DNA of 64,000 nt from Aristolochia californica (GCA_029961685.1 JARWKL010000007.1:21523013-21587012), one strand, 5' to 3'. Positions 25,944-38,277 are shown, numbered from the stretch's first letter. Numbers and translations: made by a program. The notes: generated from the sequence alone by a model not told the origin.

Positions 25944-27291
25944 CCATAAGTCATTTCTTACAAAAATATAGCCCGTTACGCATGACAAATCACTTTACAA
26001 TGATCTATGATTGTTAACTCAACTTTTTGAATATGGGCAAAATAATGGCTTGTTTGACTCGGGCAAATATCCCACCGCACGTTCACTTGAGAATTTTATG
26101 AGCGTTTGTTATTCTCTTTAAAAGCTTTGGATCCATAGCTCATTTGAATCTTTAACATGTTTCTGGCATGCATATCCATTTTTAAAACATGTGTAGAAAA
26201 AATCCCCTTCATGTAAAATTCCAAGATATTAGTTTTGGACTAGTGGAATTTCCCAAACTTCGATAACAAAACTTTTGTGTTCATTTGTGTTGTGTGAATA
26301 AATTTTCTTCATTTACTTTTTTTATTGTTTTAAACTTTTTCCATACATCAACTTTGAAATTTTGATTTTGTTGTGATCTTTTTGCCTTTTTTGTTTACTG
26401 GATCAAGGGAGAGCAAAAAACTCGAAGTTTTGATTTAAGAAAAATGTGTACATCTAAAATGGAAATGCACAATGCACATATGTAGAGAGAGATAATTCCG
26501 AAGAGTGTCTGTAATTTTTAGGGATTGTAAGCACCTTTTCGTTTTTATATCTCAGGTTTTGCAGTCGTTAGGAAAAATGGGTTGCGGACGATTTTTAACT
26601 GGGTGTTGAATTGCAATCCATAAGTCATTTCATACAAAAATATTTCCCGTTATGCCTGATAAATAACATTACAATCATCTATGATTAATTTTGTCAGCTT
26701 TTTGCAAATGGGCAAAATAATGGCATGTTTGACTCGGGTAATTATCCCACCGCAAGTTCACTTGAGAATTTAATCAGCGTTTGTTATTCTCTTTAAAAGC
26801 TTTGCATCCATAGCTCATTTGCATCTTTAACATGTTTCAAACATGCATATCCATTTTTAAAACATGTGTGGACGAAATCTCTTTCTCCCAAAATTCCAAG
26901 CTATTAGGGTTAAACTAGTGGAATTTCCAAAAATTGGATAACAAAACTTTTGTGTTCATTTGTGTTGGGTGAATAAATTTTCTTTATTTATATTTGTTGT
27001 TGTTTTAAATTTTTTCCATACATCAACTATAAAATTTTCATTTTGTTGTAGGCTTTTTGCCTTGTTTGTTTTCAGGATGAAGGCAGAGCGAAAACTCAAA
27101 GTTCTGATCTAAGAAAAAAGTGTACATCTAAAATGGAAATGCACAATGTACAAATATAGAGAGAGAGATTTCCGAAGAGTGTCTATCTGTTTTAGGGATC
27201 GTATGCACTTTTTCGTTTTTATATCTAAGGTTTTGCAATCGTCGGGAAACGGGGGAGGCGGGCAATTTTTAACTGAGTGTTGACTTCAAAT
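25944..27291. repeat. Dimer: A (25944-26617) then B-to-C chimera (26618-27291)
   Basis: The A is normal. The second unit is B through GTAGGCTTTTTGCC near 27048 and TTTTCAGGATGAAGG near 27070, then C from ACTCAAAGTTCTGATC near 27094 to the G-rich tail near 27250. The switch falls between about 27080 and 27100 and stays in frame, again removing one monomer. The C part shares GTCTATCTGTTTTAGG with the C unit at 23247. Confidence 0.87.
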
Positions 27292-29319
27292 CCATAAGTC
27301 ATTTCTAACAAAAATATCGCCCGTTACGCATGACAAATCACTTTACAATCATCTATGATTGTTAGCTCAACTTTTTGGAATATGGGAAAAATAATGGCTT
27401 GTATGACTCGGGCAAATATCCCACCGCACGTTCACTTGAGAATTTAATGCGCGTTTGTTATTCTCTTTAAAAGCATTGGATCCATAGGTCATTTGAATCT
27501 TTAACATGTTTTTGGCATGCATATCCATTTTTAAAACATGTGTAGAAAAAATCCCCTACATGTAAAATTCCAAGATATTAGTTTTGGACTAGTGGAATTT
27601 CCCAAACTTGGATAACAAAACATTTGTGTTCATTTGTGGTGTGTGAATAAATTTTCTTCATTTACTTTTTTTATTGTTTAAAACTTTTTCCGTACATCAA
27701 CTATGAAATTTTTATTTTGCTGTGATCCATTTGCCTTTTTTGTTTACGGGATGAAGGGAGAGCGAAAAACTCGACGTTTTTATTTAAGAAAAATGTGTAC
27801 ATCTAAAACAGAAATGCACAATGCACATATGTAGAGAGAGATAATTCCAAAGAGTGTCTGTAATTTTTAGGGATTGTAAGCACCTTTTCGTTTTTATATC
27901 TCAGGTTTTGCAATCGTCAGGAAAAATGGGTTGCGGAGGATTTTTAACTGAGTGTTGAATTGCAATCCATTAGTCATTTCATACAAAAATATAGCCCGTT
28001 ACGCATGATAAATCACATTACAATCATCTAGGATTAATTATGTCGGCTTTTTGCAAATGGGCAAAATAATGGCATGTTTGACTCGGGTAAATATCCCACC
28101 ACAAGTTCACTTGAGAATTTAATGAGCGTTTGTTATTCTGTTTAAAAGCTTTGTATCCATAGCTCATTTGCATCTTTAACATGTTTCAAATATGCATATC
28201 CATTTGTAATACATGTGTGGACGAAATCTCTTTCTTGCAAATTTCCAAGCTATTAGGGTTAAACTAGTGGAATTTCCCAAAATTGGATAACAAAACTTTT
28301 GTGTTCATTTGTGTTGGGTGAATAAATTTTCTTTATTTATATTTGTAGTTGTTTTAAATTTTTCCATACATCAACTATAAAATTTTCATTTTGTTGAAGG
28401 CTTTTTGCCTTGTTTGTTTTCGGGATGAATGGAGAGCGAAAAGTCAAAGTTTTGATTTAAGAAAAAAGTATACATCTAAAATGGAAAATCGCAATGCACA
28501 ATTGTAGGGAGAGATAATTCCAAAGTGTGTTTGTAATTTTTAGGGATTGTAAGCTCTTTTTAGTTTTTATATCTCAGGTTTTGCAATCGTCGGGAAAAAT
28601 TGGTGGCAGAGGTTTTTTAACTGAGTGTTGAATTGCAATCCATAATTCATTTCATACTAAAATATAGCCCGTTACGCATGATAAATCACTTTACAATCAT
28701 CGATGATTGCTAGATCAAATTTTTGAAAATGGGCAAAATAATGACTTGTTAGACTCGGGTAAAAATCCAACCGCACGTTCACTTGAGAATTTAATGAGCG
28801 CTTGTTATTCTCTTTAAAAGCTTTCGATCCTTAGGTCATTTGAATCTTCAACATGTTTCAAGCATGCATATCCATTTTAAAAACATGTGTAGAAAAAATT
28901 TCCGTCATGTAAAATTCCAAGATTAATAGGGTGGGTTGGACTAATCGAATTTCCCAAACTTGGATAACAAAACTTTTGTGTTCAATTGAGGTGTGTGAAT
29001 AGATATTTTTTATTTACATTAGTTATTGTTTTAAATATTTTCCAAACATCAACTATAAAATTTTTATTTTGTTGTGATCCTTTTTGCCTTTTTTTGTTTA
29101 CGGGATGAAGGGGGAGCGAAAACTCAATGTTCTGATTAAAGAAAAAAGTGTACATCTAAAATGGAAATGCACAATACAAAAATATAGACAGAGATATTTC
29201 CAAAGAGTGTCTGTATGTTTTAAGGATCGTATGCACTTTTTCGTTTTTATATATAAGGTTTTGCAATTGTCGCGAAACGGGGGAGGCGGGCAATTTTTAA
29301 TTGAGTGTTGACTTCAAAT
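27292..29319. repeat. Regular A-B-C trimer (2,028 bp)
   Basis: A is 27292-27966, B is 27967-28639 and C is 28640-29319 (680 bp). The C has a GGTG-type 4-bp duplication near 28928-28936 (TAGGGTGGGTTGGAC). Confidence 0.9.
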
Positions 29320-29372
29320 CTATAAGTCATTTCTTTCAAAAATATAGCCCGTTACGCATGGCAAATCACTTT

Positions 29373-29390
29373 ACAATCATCTATGATTGT
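29373..29390. other. Conserved 18-bp dyad in A and C heads (example)
   Basis: ACAATCATCTATGATTGT has two perfect 8-base arms around CT. It recurs in most A and C monomers at the same place, about 53 bp after the monomer start. B monomers keep only the inner arms, because their right side reads ATGATTAAT. Some early A copies have CACC for CATC, which breaks one pair. It could be a protein-binding dyad or a cruciform-prone site; no binding protein is implied by the sequence alone. Confidence 0.8.
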
Positions 29391-30204
29391 TAGCTCAACT
29401 TTTTGAATATGGGCAAAATAATGGCTTGTTTGACTCGGGCAAATATCCCACCGCACGTTCACTTGAGAATTTAATGAGCGTTTGTTATTGTTTTTAAAAG
29501 CTTTGGATCCATAGGTCATTTGAATCTTTAACATGTTTCTGGCATGCATATCCATTTTTAAAACATGTGTAGAAAAAATCCTCTTTATGTAAAATTCCAA
29601 GATATTAGTTTTGGACTAGTGGAATTTCCCAAACTTGGATAACAAAACTTTTGTGTTCATTTGTGGTGTGTGAATAAATTTTCTTCATTTACTTTTTTTA
29701 TTGTTTTAAACTTTTTCCGTACATCAACTATGAAATTTTCAATTTGCTGTTTCTAGTTGCCTTTTTTTTTTATTGGATGAAGGGAGAGCGAAAAACTCGA
29801 AGTTTTGATTTAGGAAAATGTGTACATCTAAAACAGATATGCACAATGCACATATGTAGAGAGAGATAATTCCGAAGAGTGTCTGTAATTTTTAGGGATT
29901 GTAAGCGCCTTTTCGTTTTTATATCTCAGGTTTTGCAATCGTCGGGAAAAATGGGTTGCGGAGGATTTTTTACTGAGTGTTGAATTGCAATCCATAAGTC
30001 ATTTCATACAAAAATATAGCCCGTTACACCTGATAAATCACATTACAATAATCTTTGATTAATTATGTCAGCTATTTGCAAATGGGGAAAATAATGGCTT
30101 GTTTCACTCGGGTAAATATCCCACCGCAAGTTCACTTGAGAATTTAATGAGCGTTTGTTATTCTCTTTACCAGATTTGCATCCATAGCTCATTTGCATCT
30201 TTAA

Positions 30205-30219
30205 CATGTTTCAAACATG
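30205..30219. other. 15-bp palindrome specific to class B (example)
   Basis: CATGTTTCAAACATG has perfect 7-base arms around a single C. Most B monomers carry it. The C class has one mismatch (CATGTTTCAAGCATG) and the A class has lost it (CATGTTTCTGGCATG), so this dyad separates the three classes. Confidence 0.8.
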
Positions 30220-32688
30220 CATATCCATTTTTAAAACATGTTCGGACGAAATCTCTTTCTTGCAAAATTCGAAGCTATTAGGGTTAAACTAGTGGAATTT
30301 CCAAAAATTGGATAACAAAACTTTTGTGTTCATTTATTTTGGGTGAATAAATTTTCTTCATTTAGATTTGTTCTTGTTTTAAATTTTTTCCATACATCAA
30401 CTATAAAATTTTCATTTTGTTGTAGGCTTTTTGCCTTGTTTGTTTTCAGAATGAAGGGAGAGCGAAAAGTCAAATTTTTGATTTAAAAAAAAAGTGTACA
30501 TCTAAAATGGAAAAGCATAATGCACAATTGTACGGAGAGATAATTCCACAGAGTGTCTGTAATTTTTAGGGATTGTAAGCTCATTTTAGTTTTCATATCT
30601 CAGGTTTTGCAATCGTCTGGAAAAATTGGTGGGAGAGGATTATTAACTGAGTGTTGAATTGCAATCCATAAGTCATTTCATACAAAAATATAGCCCGTTA
30701 CGCATGATAAATCACATTACAACCATCTATGATTGCTAGATCCAATTTTTGAAAGTGTGCAAAATAATGACTTGTTAGACTCGGCTAAATATCCCACCGC
30801 ATGTTCACTTGAGAATTTAATGAGCGTTTGTTATTCTCTTTAAAAGCATTGGATCCATAGGTCATTTGAATCTTTAACATGTTTCTGGCATGCATATCCA
30901 TTTTAAAAACATGTGTAGAAAAAATCCCCTTCATGTAAAATTGCAATATATTAGTTTTGGACTAGTGGAATTTTCCAAAATTGGATAATAAAACTTTTGT
31001 GTTCATTTGTGGTGTGTGAATAAATTTTATTCATTTCCTTTTTTTATTGTTTTAAACTTTTTACGTACATCAACTATGAAATTTTCATTTTGCTATGATC
31101 TATTTGCCTTTTTTTGTTTACGAGATGAAGGGAGGGCGAAAAACTCGAAGTTTTGATTTAAGAAAAATGTGTACATCTAAAACGAAAATGCACAATGCAC
31201 TTATGTAGAGAGAGATAATTCCAAAGAGTGTCTGTAATTTTTAGGGATTGTAAGCACCTTTTCGTTTTTATATCTCAGGTTTTGCAATAGTCGGGAAAAA
31301 TGGGTTACGGAGGATGTTTAACTGAGTGTTGAATTGCAATCCATAAGTCATTTCACACAAAAATATAGCCCGTTACGCATGATAAATCACATTACAATCA
31401 TCTATGATTAATTATGTCAGCTTTTTGCAAATGGGCAAAATCATGGCATGTTTGACTCGGGTAAATATCCCACCGCAAGTTCACTTGAGAATTTAATGAG
31501 TGTTTGTTATTCTCATTAAAAGCTTTGCATCCATAGCTCGTTTGCATCTTTAACATGTTTCAAACATGCATATCCATTTTTAAAACATGTGTGGACAAAA
31601 TCTCTTTCTTGCAAAATTCCAATCTATTAGGGTTAAACTAGAGGAATTTCCCAAAATTGGATCACAAAACTTTTGTGTTCATTTGTGTTGGGTGAATAAA
31701 TTTTCTTTATTTATAATTTTTATTGTTTTAAATTTTTTCCATACATCAACTATAAAATTTTCATTTTGTTGTAAGCTTTTTGCCTTGTTTGTTTTCGGGA
31801 TGAAGGGAGAGCGAAAAGTCAAAGTTTTGACTTAAGAAAAAAGTGTACATATAAAATGGAAAAGCACAATGCACAATTGATGGGAGAGATAATTCCAAAG
31901 AGTGTCTGTAATTTTTAGGGATTGTAAGCTTCTTCTAGTTTTTATATCTTAGCTTTTTCAATCGTCGGGAAAAATTGGTGGCAGAGGATTTTTAACTGAC
32001 TGTTGAATTGCAATCCATAAGTGATTTCATACATAAATATAGCTCGTTACGCATGATAAATCATTTTAAAATCATCTATGATTGTTAGATCAATTTTTTG
32101 GAAATGGGCAAAATAATGCTTGTTTGACTCAGGTAAATATCCCACCACACGTTCACTTGAGAGTTTAATGAGCGTTTGTTATTCTCTTTAAAAGCTTTGG
32201 ATCCATAGGTCATTTGAATCTTTAACATGTTTCAAGCATGCGTATCCATTTTTAAAATATGTGTAGAAAAAATCTCCTTCATGTAAAATTCCAAGCTTAA
32301 TAGGGTTGGACCAATGGAATTTCCCAAACTTGGATAACAAAACTTTTGTGTTCATTTGTGGTGTGTGAATAGATATTTTTTATTTACATTATTTATTATT
32401 TTAAAGATTTTCCACACATCAACTATAAAATTTTTATTTCGTTGTGATCTTTTTTGCCTTTTTTGTTTACGGGATGAAGGGGGAGCGAAAACTCAAAGTT
32501 CTGATTTAAGAAAAAAGTGTACATCTAAAATGGAAATGCACAATGCACAAATGTAGAGAGATATATTTCCAAAGAGTGTCTGTAGGTTTTAGGGATCGTA
32601 TGCACTTTTTCGTTTTTATATCTAATGTTCTGCAATCGTCAGGAAACGGGGGAGGCGGGCGATTTTTAACTGAGTGTTGACTTCAAAT

Positions 32689-33362
32689 CTATATGTCATT
32701 TCTAAAAAAAAATATAGCCCGTTACGTATGACTAATCACCTTACAATCATCTATGATTGTTAGCTCAACTTTTTGAATATGGGCAAAATAATGGCTTGTT
32801 TGACTCGGGCAAATATCCCACCACACGTTCACTTGAGAATTTAATGAGCGTTTGTTATTCTCTTTAAAATCTTTGGATCCATAGGTCATTTGAATCTTTA
32901 ACATGTTTCAAGCATGCATATCCATTTTTAAAACATGTGTAGAAAAAATCTCCTTCATGTAAAATTCCAAGCTTAATAGGGTTGGACTAATGGAATTTCC
33001 CAAACTTGGATAACAAAACTTTTGTGTTCATTTGTGCTGTGTGAATAGATTTTTTTTATTTTCATTAGTTATTATTTTAAATATTTTCCAAACATCAGCT
33101 ATAAAATTTTTATTTTTTTGTGATCCTTTTTGCCTTTTTTGTTTACGGGATGAAGGGGGAGCGAAAACTCAAAGTTCTGATTTAAGAAAAAAGTGTACAT
33201 CTAAAATGGAAATGCACAATGCACAAATGTAGAGAGATATTTCCAAAGAGTGTCTGTAGGTTTTAGGGATCATATGCACTTTTTCATTTTTATATCTAAG
33301 GTTTTGCAATCGTCGGGAAACGGGGGAGGCTGGCGATTTTTAACTGAGTGTTGACTTCAAAT
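32689..33362. repeat. A-head-to-C chimeric monomer (674 bp)
   Basis: The head is A-type (TTAGCTCAACTTTTTGAATATG near 32760). The body from TTTCAAGCATGC near 32907 to the G-rich tail near 33320 is C-type. It therefore replaces a missing A-B pair between two C bodies. The G-rich tail reads GGGGGAGGCTGGCG, with one G run interrupted. Confidence 0.87.
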
Positions 33363-36253
33363 CCATAAGTCACTTCTAACAAAAATATTGCCCGTTACGC
33401 ATGACAAATCACTTTACAATCATCTATGATTGTTAGCTCAACTTGATTAATATGGGCAAAATAGGGTTGTTTGACTCGGGCAAATATCCCACCGCACGTT
33501 GACTTGAGAATTTAATGAGCGTTTGTTATTCTCATTAAAAGCTTTGGATCCATAGGTCATTTGAATCTTTAACATGTTTCTGGCATGCATATCCATTTTT
33601 AAAATATGTGTAGAAAAAATCCCCTTCATGTAAAATTCCAAGATATTAGTTTTGGACTAGTGGAATTTCCCAAACTTGGATAACAAAACTTTTGTGTTCA
33701 TTTGTGGTGTGTGAATAAATTTTGTTCATTTACTTTTTTTATTGTTTTAAACTTTTTCCGTACATCAACTATGAAATTTTCATTTTGTTGTGCTCTATTT
33801 GCCTTTTTGTGTACGGGATGAAGGGAGAGCAAAAAACTCGACGTTTTGATTAAAGAAAAATGTGTACATCTAAAACGGAAATGTACAATGCACATATGTA
33901 GAGAGAGATAATTCCAAAGAGTGTCTGTAATTTTTAGGGATTGTAAGCACCTTTTCGTTTTTATATCTCAGGTTTTGCAACCGTCGGGAAAAATGGGTTG
34001 CGGAGGATTTTTAACTGAGTGTTGAATTGCAATCCATAAGTCATCTGATAAAAAAATATAGCCCGTTACTCATGATAAATCATATTATAATCATCTATGC
34101 TTAATTATGTCAACTTTTTTGCAAATGGGCAAAATAATGGCATGTTTGACTCGGGCAAGTATCCCACAGCAAGTTCACTTGAGAATTTAATGAGCGTTTG
34201 TTATTCTCTTTAAAAGTTTTGCATCCATAGCTCATTTGCATCTTTAACATGTTTCAAACATGCATATCCACTTTTAAAACTGTGTGGACGAAATCTCTTT
34301 CTTGCAAAAGTCCAAGCAATTAGGGTTAAACAAGTGGAATTTCCAAAAATTGGATAACAAAACTTTTGTGTTCATTTGTGTTGGGTAAATAAATTTCCTT
34401 TATTTTTATTTGTTGTTGTTTTAAATTGTTTCCATACATCAACTGCAAAATTTTCATTTTGTTGTTGGCTTTTTGCCTTGTTTGTTTTCAGGATGAAGGG
34501 AGAGCGAAAAGTCAAAGTTTTTATTTAAGAAAAAAGTGTACATCTAAAATGGAAAAGCACAATGCACAATTGTAGGGAGAGATAATTCCAAAGAGTGTCT
34601 GTAATTTTTAGGGATTGTAAGCTCTTTTTAGTTTTCATATCTCAGGTTTTTCAAACGTCGGGAAAAATTGTGGCAGAGGATATTTAACTAAGTGTTGAAT
34701 TGCAATCCATTAGTCATTTCATACAAAATTATAGCCCTCACTTTACAATCATCTATGTTTTCAAGATCAAATTTATGAAAATGGGCAAAATAATGACTTG
34801 TTAGACTCGGGTAAATATCCCATCGCACGTTCACTTGGGAATTTATGAACGTTTGTTATTCTCTTTAAAAGCTTTGGATCCAGAGGACATTTGAATCTTT
34901 AACATGTTTCGAGCATGCATATCCATTTTTAAAACATGTGAAGAAAAAATCTCCTTCATGTAAAATTCCAAACTTAATAGGGTTGGACTAATGGAATTTC
35001 CCAAACTTGGATAACAAAACTTTTGTGTTCATTTGTGGTGTGTGAATAGATATTTTTTATTTACATTAGTTATTATTTTAAATATTTTCCACACATGAAC
35101 TATAAAATTTTTATTTTGTTGTGATCCTTTTTGCCTTTTTCGTTTATGGGATGAAGGGGGAGCGAAAACTCAAACTTCTGATTTAAGAAAAAAGTGTACA
35201 TCAAGTGGAATTTCGCAAAATTGGATAACAAAATTTTTGTGTTCATTTGTGTTGGGTGAATAAATTTTCTTTATTTATATTTGTTATTGTTTTAAATTTT
35301 TTCCATACATCAACTATAAAATTTTCATTTTGTTGTAAGCTTTTTGCCTTCTTTGTTTTCGGGATGAAGGGAGAGCGAAAAGTCAAAGTTTTGATTTAAG
35401 AAAAAAGTGTACATTTAAAATGGAAAAGCACAATGAAAAATTGTAGGGAGAGATAATTCCAAAGAGTGTCTGTAATGTTTAGGGATTGTAAGCTCTTTTT
35501 AGTTTTTATATCTCAGGTTTTGCAATTGTCAGGAAAAATTGGTGGCAGTGGATTTTTAACTGAGGGTTGAATTGCTATCCATAAGTCATTTCATACAAAA
35601 GTATAGCACGTTACGCATGAGAAATCACTTTGCAATCATCTACGATTGTTAGATCAAATTATTTTGAAAATGGGAAAAATAATGACTTGTTAGACTCGGG
35701 TAAATATCCCACCGCACGTTCACATGAGAATTTAATGAGCATTTGTAATTCTCTTTAAAAGCTTTGGATCCATAGGTGATTTGAATTTTTAACATGTTTC
35801 AAGAATGCATATCCATTTTTAACACGTGTTGAAAAAATCTCCTTCATGTAAAATTCCAAGCTTAATAGGGTTGGACTAACGGAATTTCCAAAACTTGGAT
35901 AACAAAACTTTTGTGTTCATTTGTGGTGTGTGAATAGAGATTTTTTTTTAAATTAGTTATTATTTTAAATATTTTCCACACATCAACTATAAAATTTTTA
36001 TTTTGTTATGATCTATTTTGCCTATTTTGTTTACGGGATGTAGGGGGAGCGAAAACTCAAAGTTCTGATTTAAGAAAGATGTGTACATCTAAAATGGAAA
36101 TGCAAAATGCACAAATGTAGAGAGAGATATTTCCTCAGAGTGGTTGTATGTTTGAGGGATCGTATGCACTTTTTTCGTTTTTATATCTAAGGTTTTGCAA
36201 TCGTCGCGAAACGGGGGAGGCGGGCGATTTTTAACTGAGTGTTGACTTCAAAT
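33363..36253. repeat. Block A, B, out-of-register C|B composite, C (2,891 bp)
   Basis: A is 33363-34033 and B is 34034-34706. The next unit, 34707-35578, is 872 bp long. It runs as C for about 496 bp, then near 35203 jumps back to a point about 213 bp earlier in the monomer but in class B sequence (AAGTGGAATTTCGC), and continues as B to its tail. C 35579-36253 follows. The C part has the 15-bp loss after ATAGCCC near 34736. This is the only clear break of monomer frame that I see in the window. Confidence 0.88.
36213..36226. other. G-rich run in the class C tail (example)
   Basis: GGGGGAGGCGGGCG stands out in DNA that is otherwise A+T-rich. It contains four GG pairs with one-base gaps, enough on paper for a weak two-layer G-quadruplex. 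It is found in C tails; A and B tails have shorter, more interrupted runs (GGGTTGCGGAGG, GGTGGCAGAGG). Confidence 0.7.
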
Positions 36254-38277
36254 CCATAAGTCATTTCTTAAAAAAATATAGCCCGTTACGCATGACAAAT
36301 CACTTTGCAATCATCTATGATTGTTAGCTCAACTTTTTGAATATGGGCAAAATAATGTCTTGTTTGACTCGGGCAAATATCCCACCACACGTTCACTTGA
36401 GAATTTAATGAGCGTTATTTATTCTCTTTAAAAGCTTTGGATCCATAGGTCATTTGAATCTTTAACATGTTTCTGGCATGCATATCCATTTTAAAAATAT
36501 GTGTAGAAAAAATCCCCTTCATGTAAAATTGCAATATATTAGTTTTGGAGTAGTGGAATTTTCCAAACTTGGATAATAAAACTTTTGTGTTCATTAGTGG
36601 TGTGTGAATAAATTTTATTCATTTCCTTTTTTTATTGTTTTAAACTTTTTCCGTACATCAACTATGAAGTTTTTATTTTGCTGTGATCTATTTGCCTTTT
36701 TTGTTTACGGGATGAAGGGAGAGCGAAAAACTCGAAGTTTTAATTTAAGAAAAATGTGTAAATCTAAAATGGAAATGCACAAAGCACATATGTAGAGAGA
36801 GATAATTCCAAAGAGTGTCTGTAATTTTTAGGGATTGTAAGCACGTTTTCGTTTTTATATCTTAGGTTTTGCAATCGTCGGGAAAAATGGGTTGCGGAGG
36901 ATTTTTAACTGAGTGTTGAATTGCAATCCATAAGTCATTTGATACAAAAATATAGCCCGTTATGCATGATAAATCACATTACCATCATCTATGATTAATT
37001 ATGTCAGTTTTTTGCAAAATGGACAAAATAATGGCATTTTTGACTCGGGTAAATATCCCACCACAAGTTCACTTGAGAATTTAATGAGCGTTTGTTATTC
37101 TCGTTAAAAGCTTTGCATCCATAGCTCATTTGCGTCTTTAACATGTTTCAAACATGCATATCCATTTTTAAAACATGTGTGGACGAAATCTCTTTCTTGC
37201 AAAATTTCGAGCTATTAGGGTTAAACTAGTGGAATTTCCCAAAATTGGATAACAAAACTTTTGTGTTCATTTGTGTTGGGTGAATAAATTTTATTTATTT
37301 ATATTTTTTATTGTTTTAAATTTTTTCCTTACATCAACTATAAAATTTTCATTTTGTGTTAAGCTTTTTGCCTTGATTGTTTTCGGGATGAAAGGAGAGA
37401 GAAAAGTCAAAGTTTTGTTTTAAGAAAAAAGTGTACATCTAAAATGGAAGAGCACAATGCACAATTGTACGGAGAGATAATTCCAAAGAGTGTCTGTAAT
37501 TTTTAGGGATTGTAAGCTCTTTTTAGTTTTCATATCTCAGGTTTTGCAATCGGTAGGAGAAATTCGTGGCAGAGGATTTTTAACTGAGGGTTGAATTGCA
37601 ATCCATAAGTCATTTCATACAAAAATGAAGCACGTTACGCATGATAAATCACTTTACAATCATCCATGATTGTTAGATCAAATTTTTGAAAATGGGCAAA
37701 ATAATGACTTGTTAGACTCGGGTAAATATCGCACCGCACGTTCACTTGAGAATTTATTGAGCGTTTGTTATTCATTTTAAAAGCTTTGGATCAAGTGGTC
37801 ATTTGAATCTTTAACATGTTTCAAGCATGCATATCCATTTTTAAAACATGTGTTGAAAAAATCTCCTTCATGTAAAATACCATGCTAAATAGGGTTGAAT
37901 TAATGGAATTTCCCAAACTTGGATAACAAAACTTTTGTGTTCATTTCTGGTGTGTGAATAGATATTTTTTATTTATATTAGTTATTATTTTAAATATTTT
38001 CCACACATCAACTATAAATTTTTTAGTTTGTTGTGATCTTTTTTGCGTTTTTTGTTTACGGGATTAAGGGCGAACGAAAACTCAAAGTTCTGATTTAAGA
38101 AAAATGTGTACATATAAAATGGAAATGCACAATGCACAAATGTAGAGAGAGATATTTCCAACGAGTGTCTGTATGTTTTAGGGATCGTATGCACTTTTTT
38201 GTTTTTATATCTAAGGTTTTGCAATAGTCGGGAAACGAGGGAGGCGGGCGATTTTAAGCTGAGTGTTGACTTCAAAT
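36254..38277. repeat. Regular A-B-C trimer (2,024 bp)
   Basis: A is 36254-36927, B is 36928-37602 and C is 37603-38277. The C has several private changes (GGATCAAGTGGTC, CATGCTAAATAGGG, TTTTAAGCTGAG near its tail). Confidence 0.9.

Larger units (their letters stand above)
29320..32688. repeat. Five-monomer block A, B, C-head/A, B, C (3,369 bp)
   Basis: A is 29320-29991 and B is 29992-30665. The unit 30666-31340 begins as C (GCTAGATCCAATTTTTGAAA near 30734) and becomes A by TTTCTGGCATGC near 30880, so the switch lies between about 30780 and 30880. B 31341-32014 and C 32015-32688 follow. The A-like unit shares TTGCAATATATTAG and TTTTATTCATTTCC with the A unit at 36254. Confidence 0.87.
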
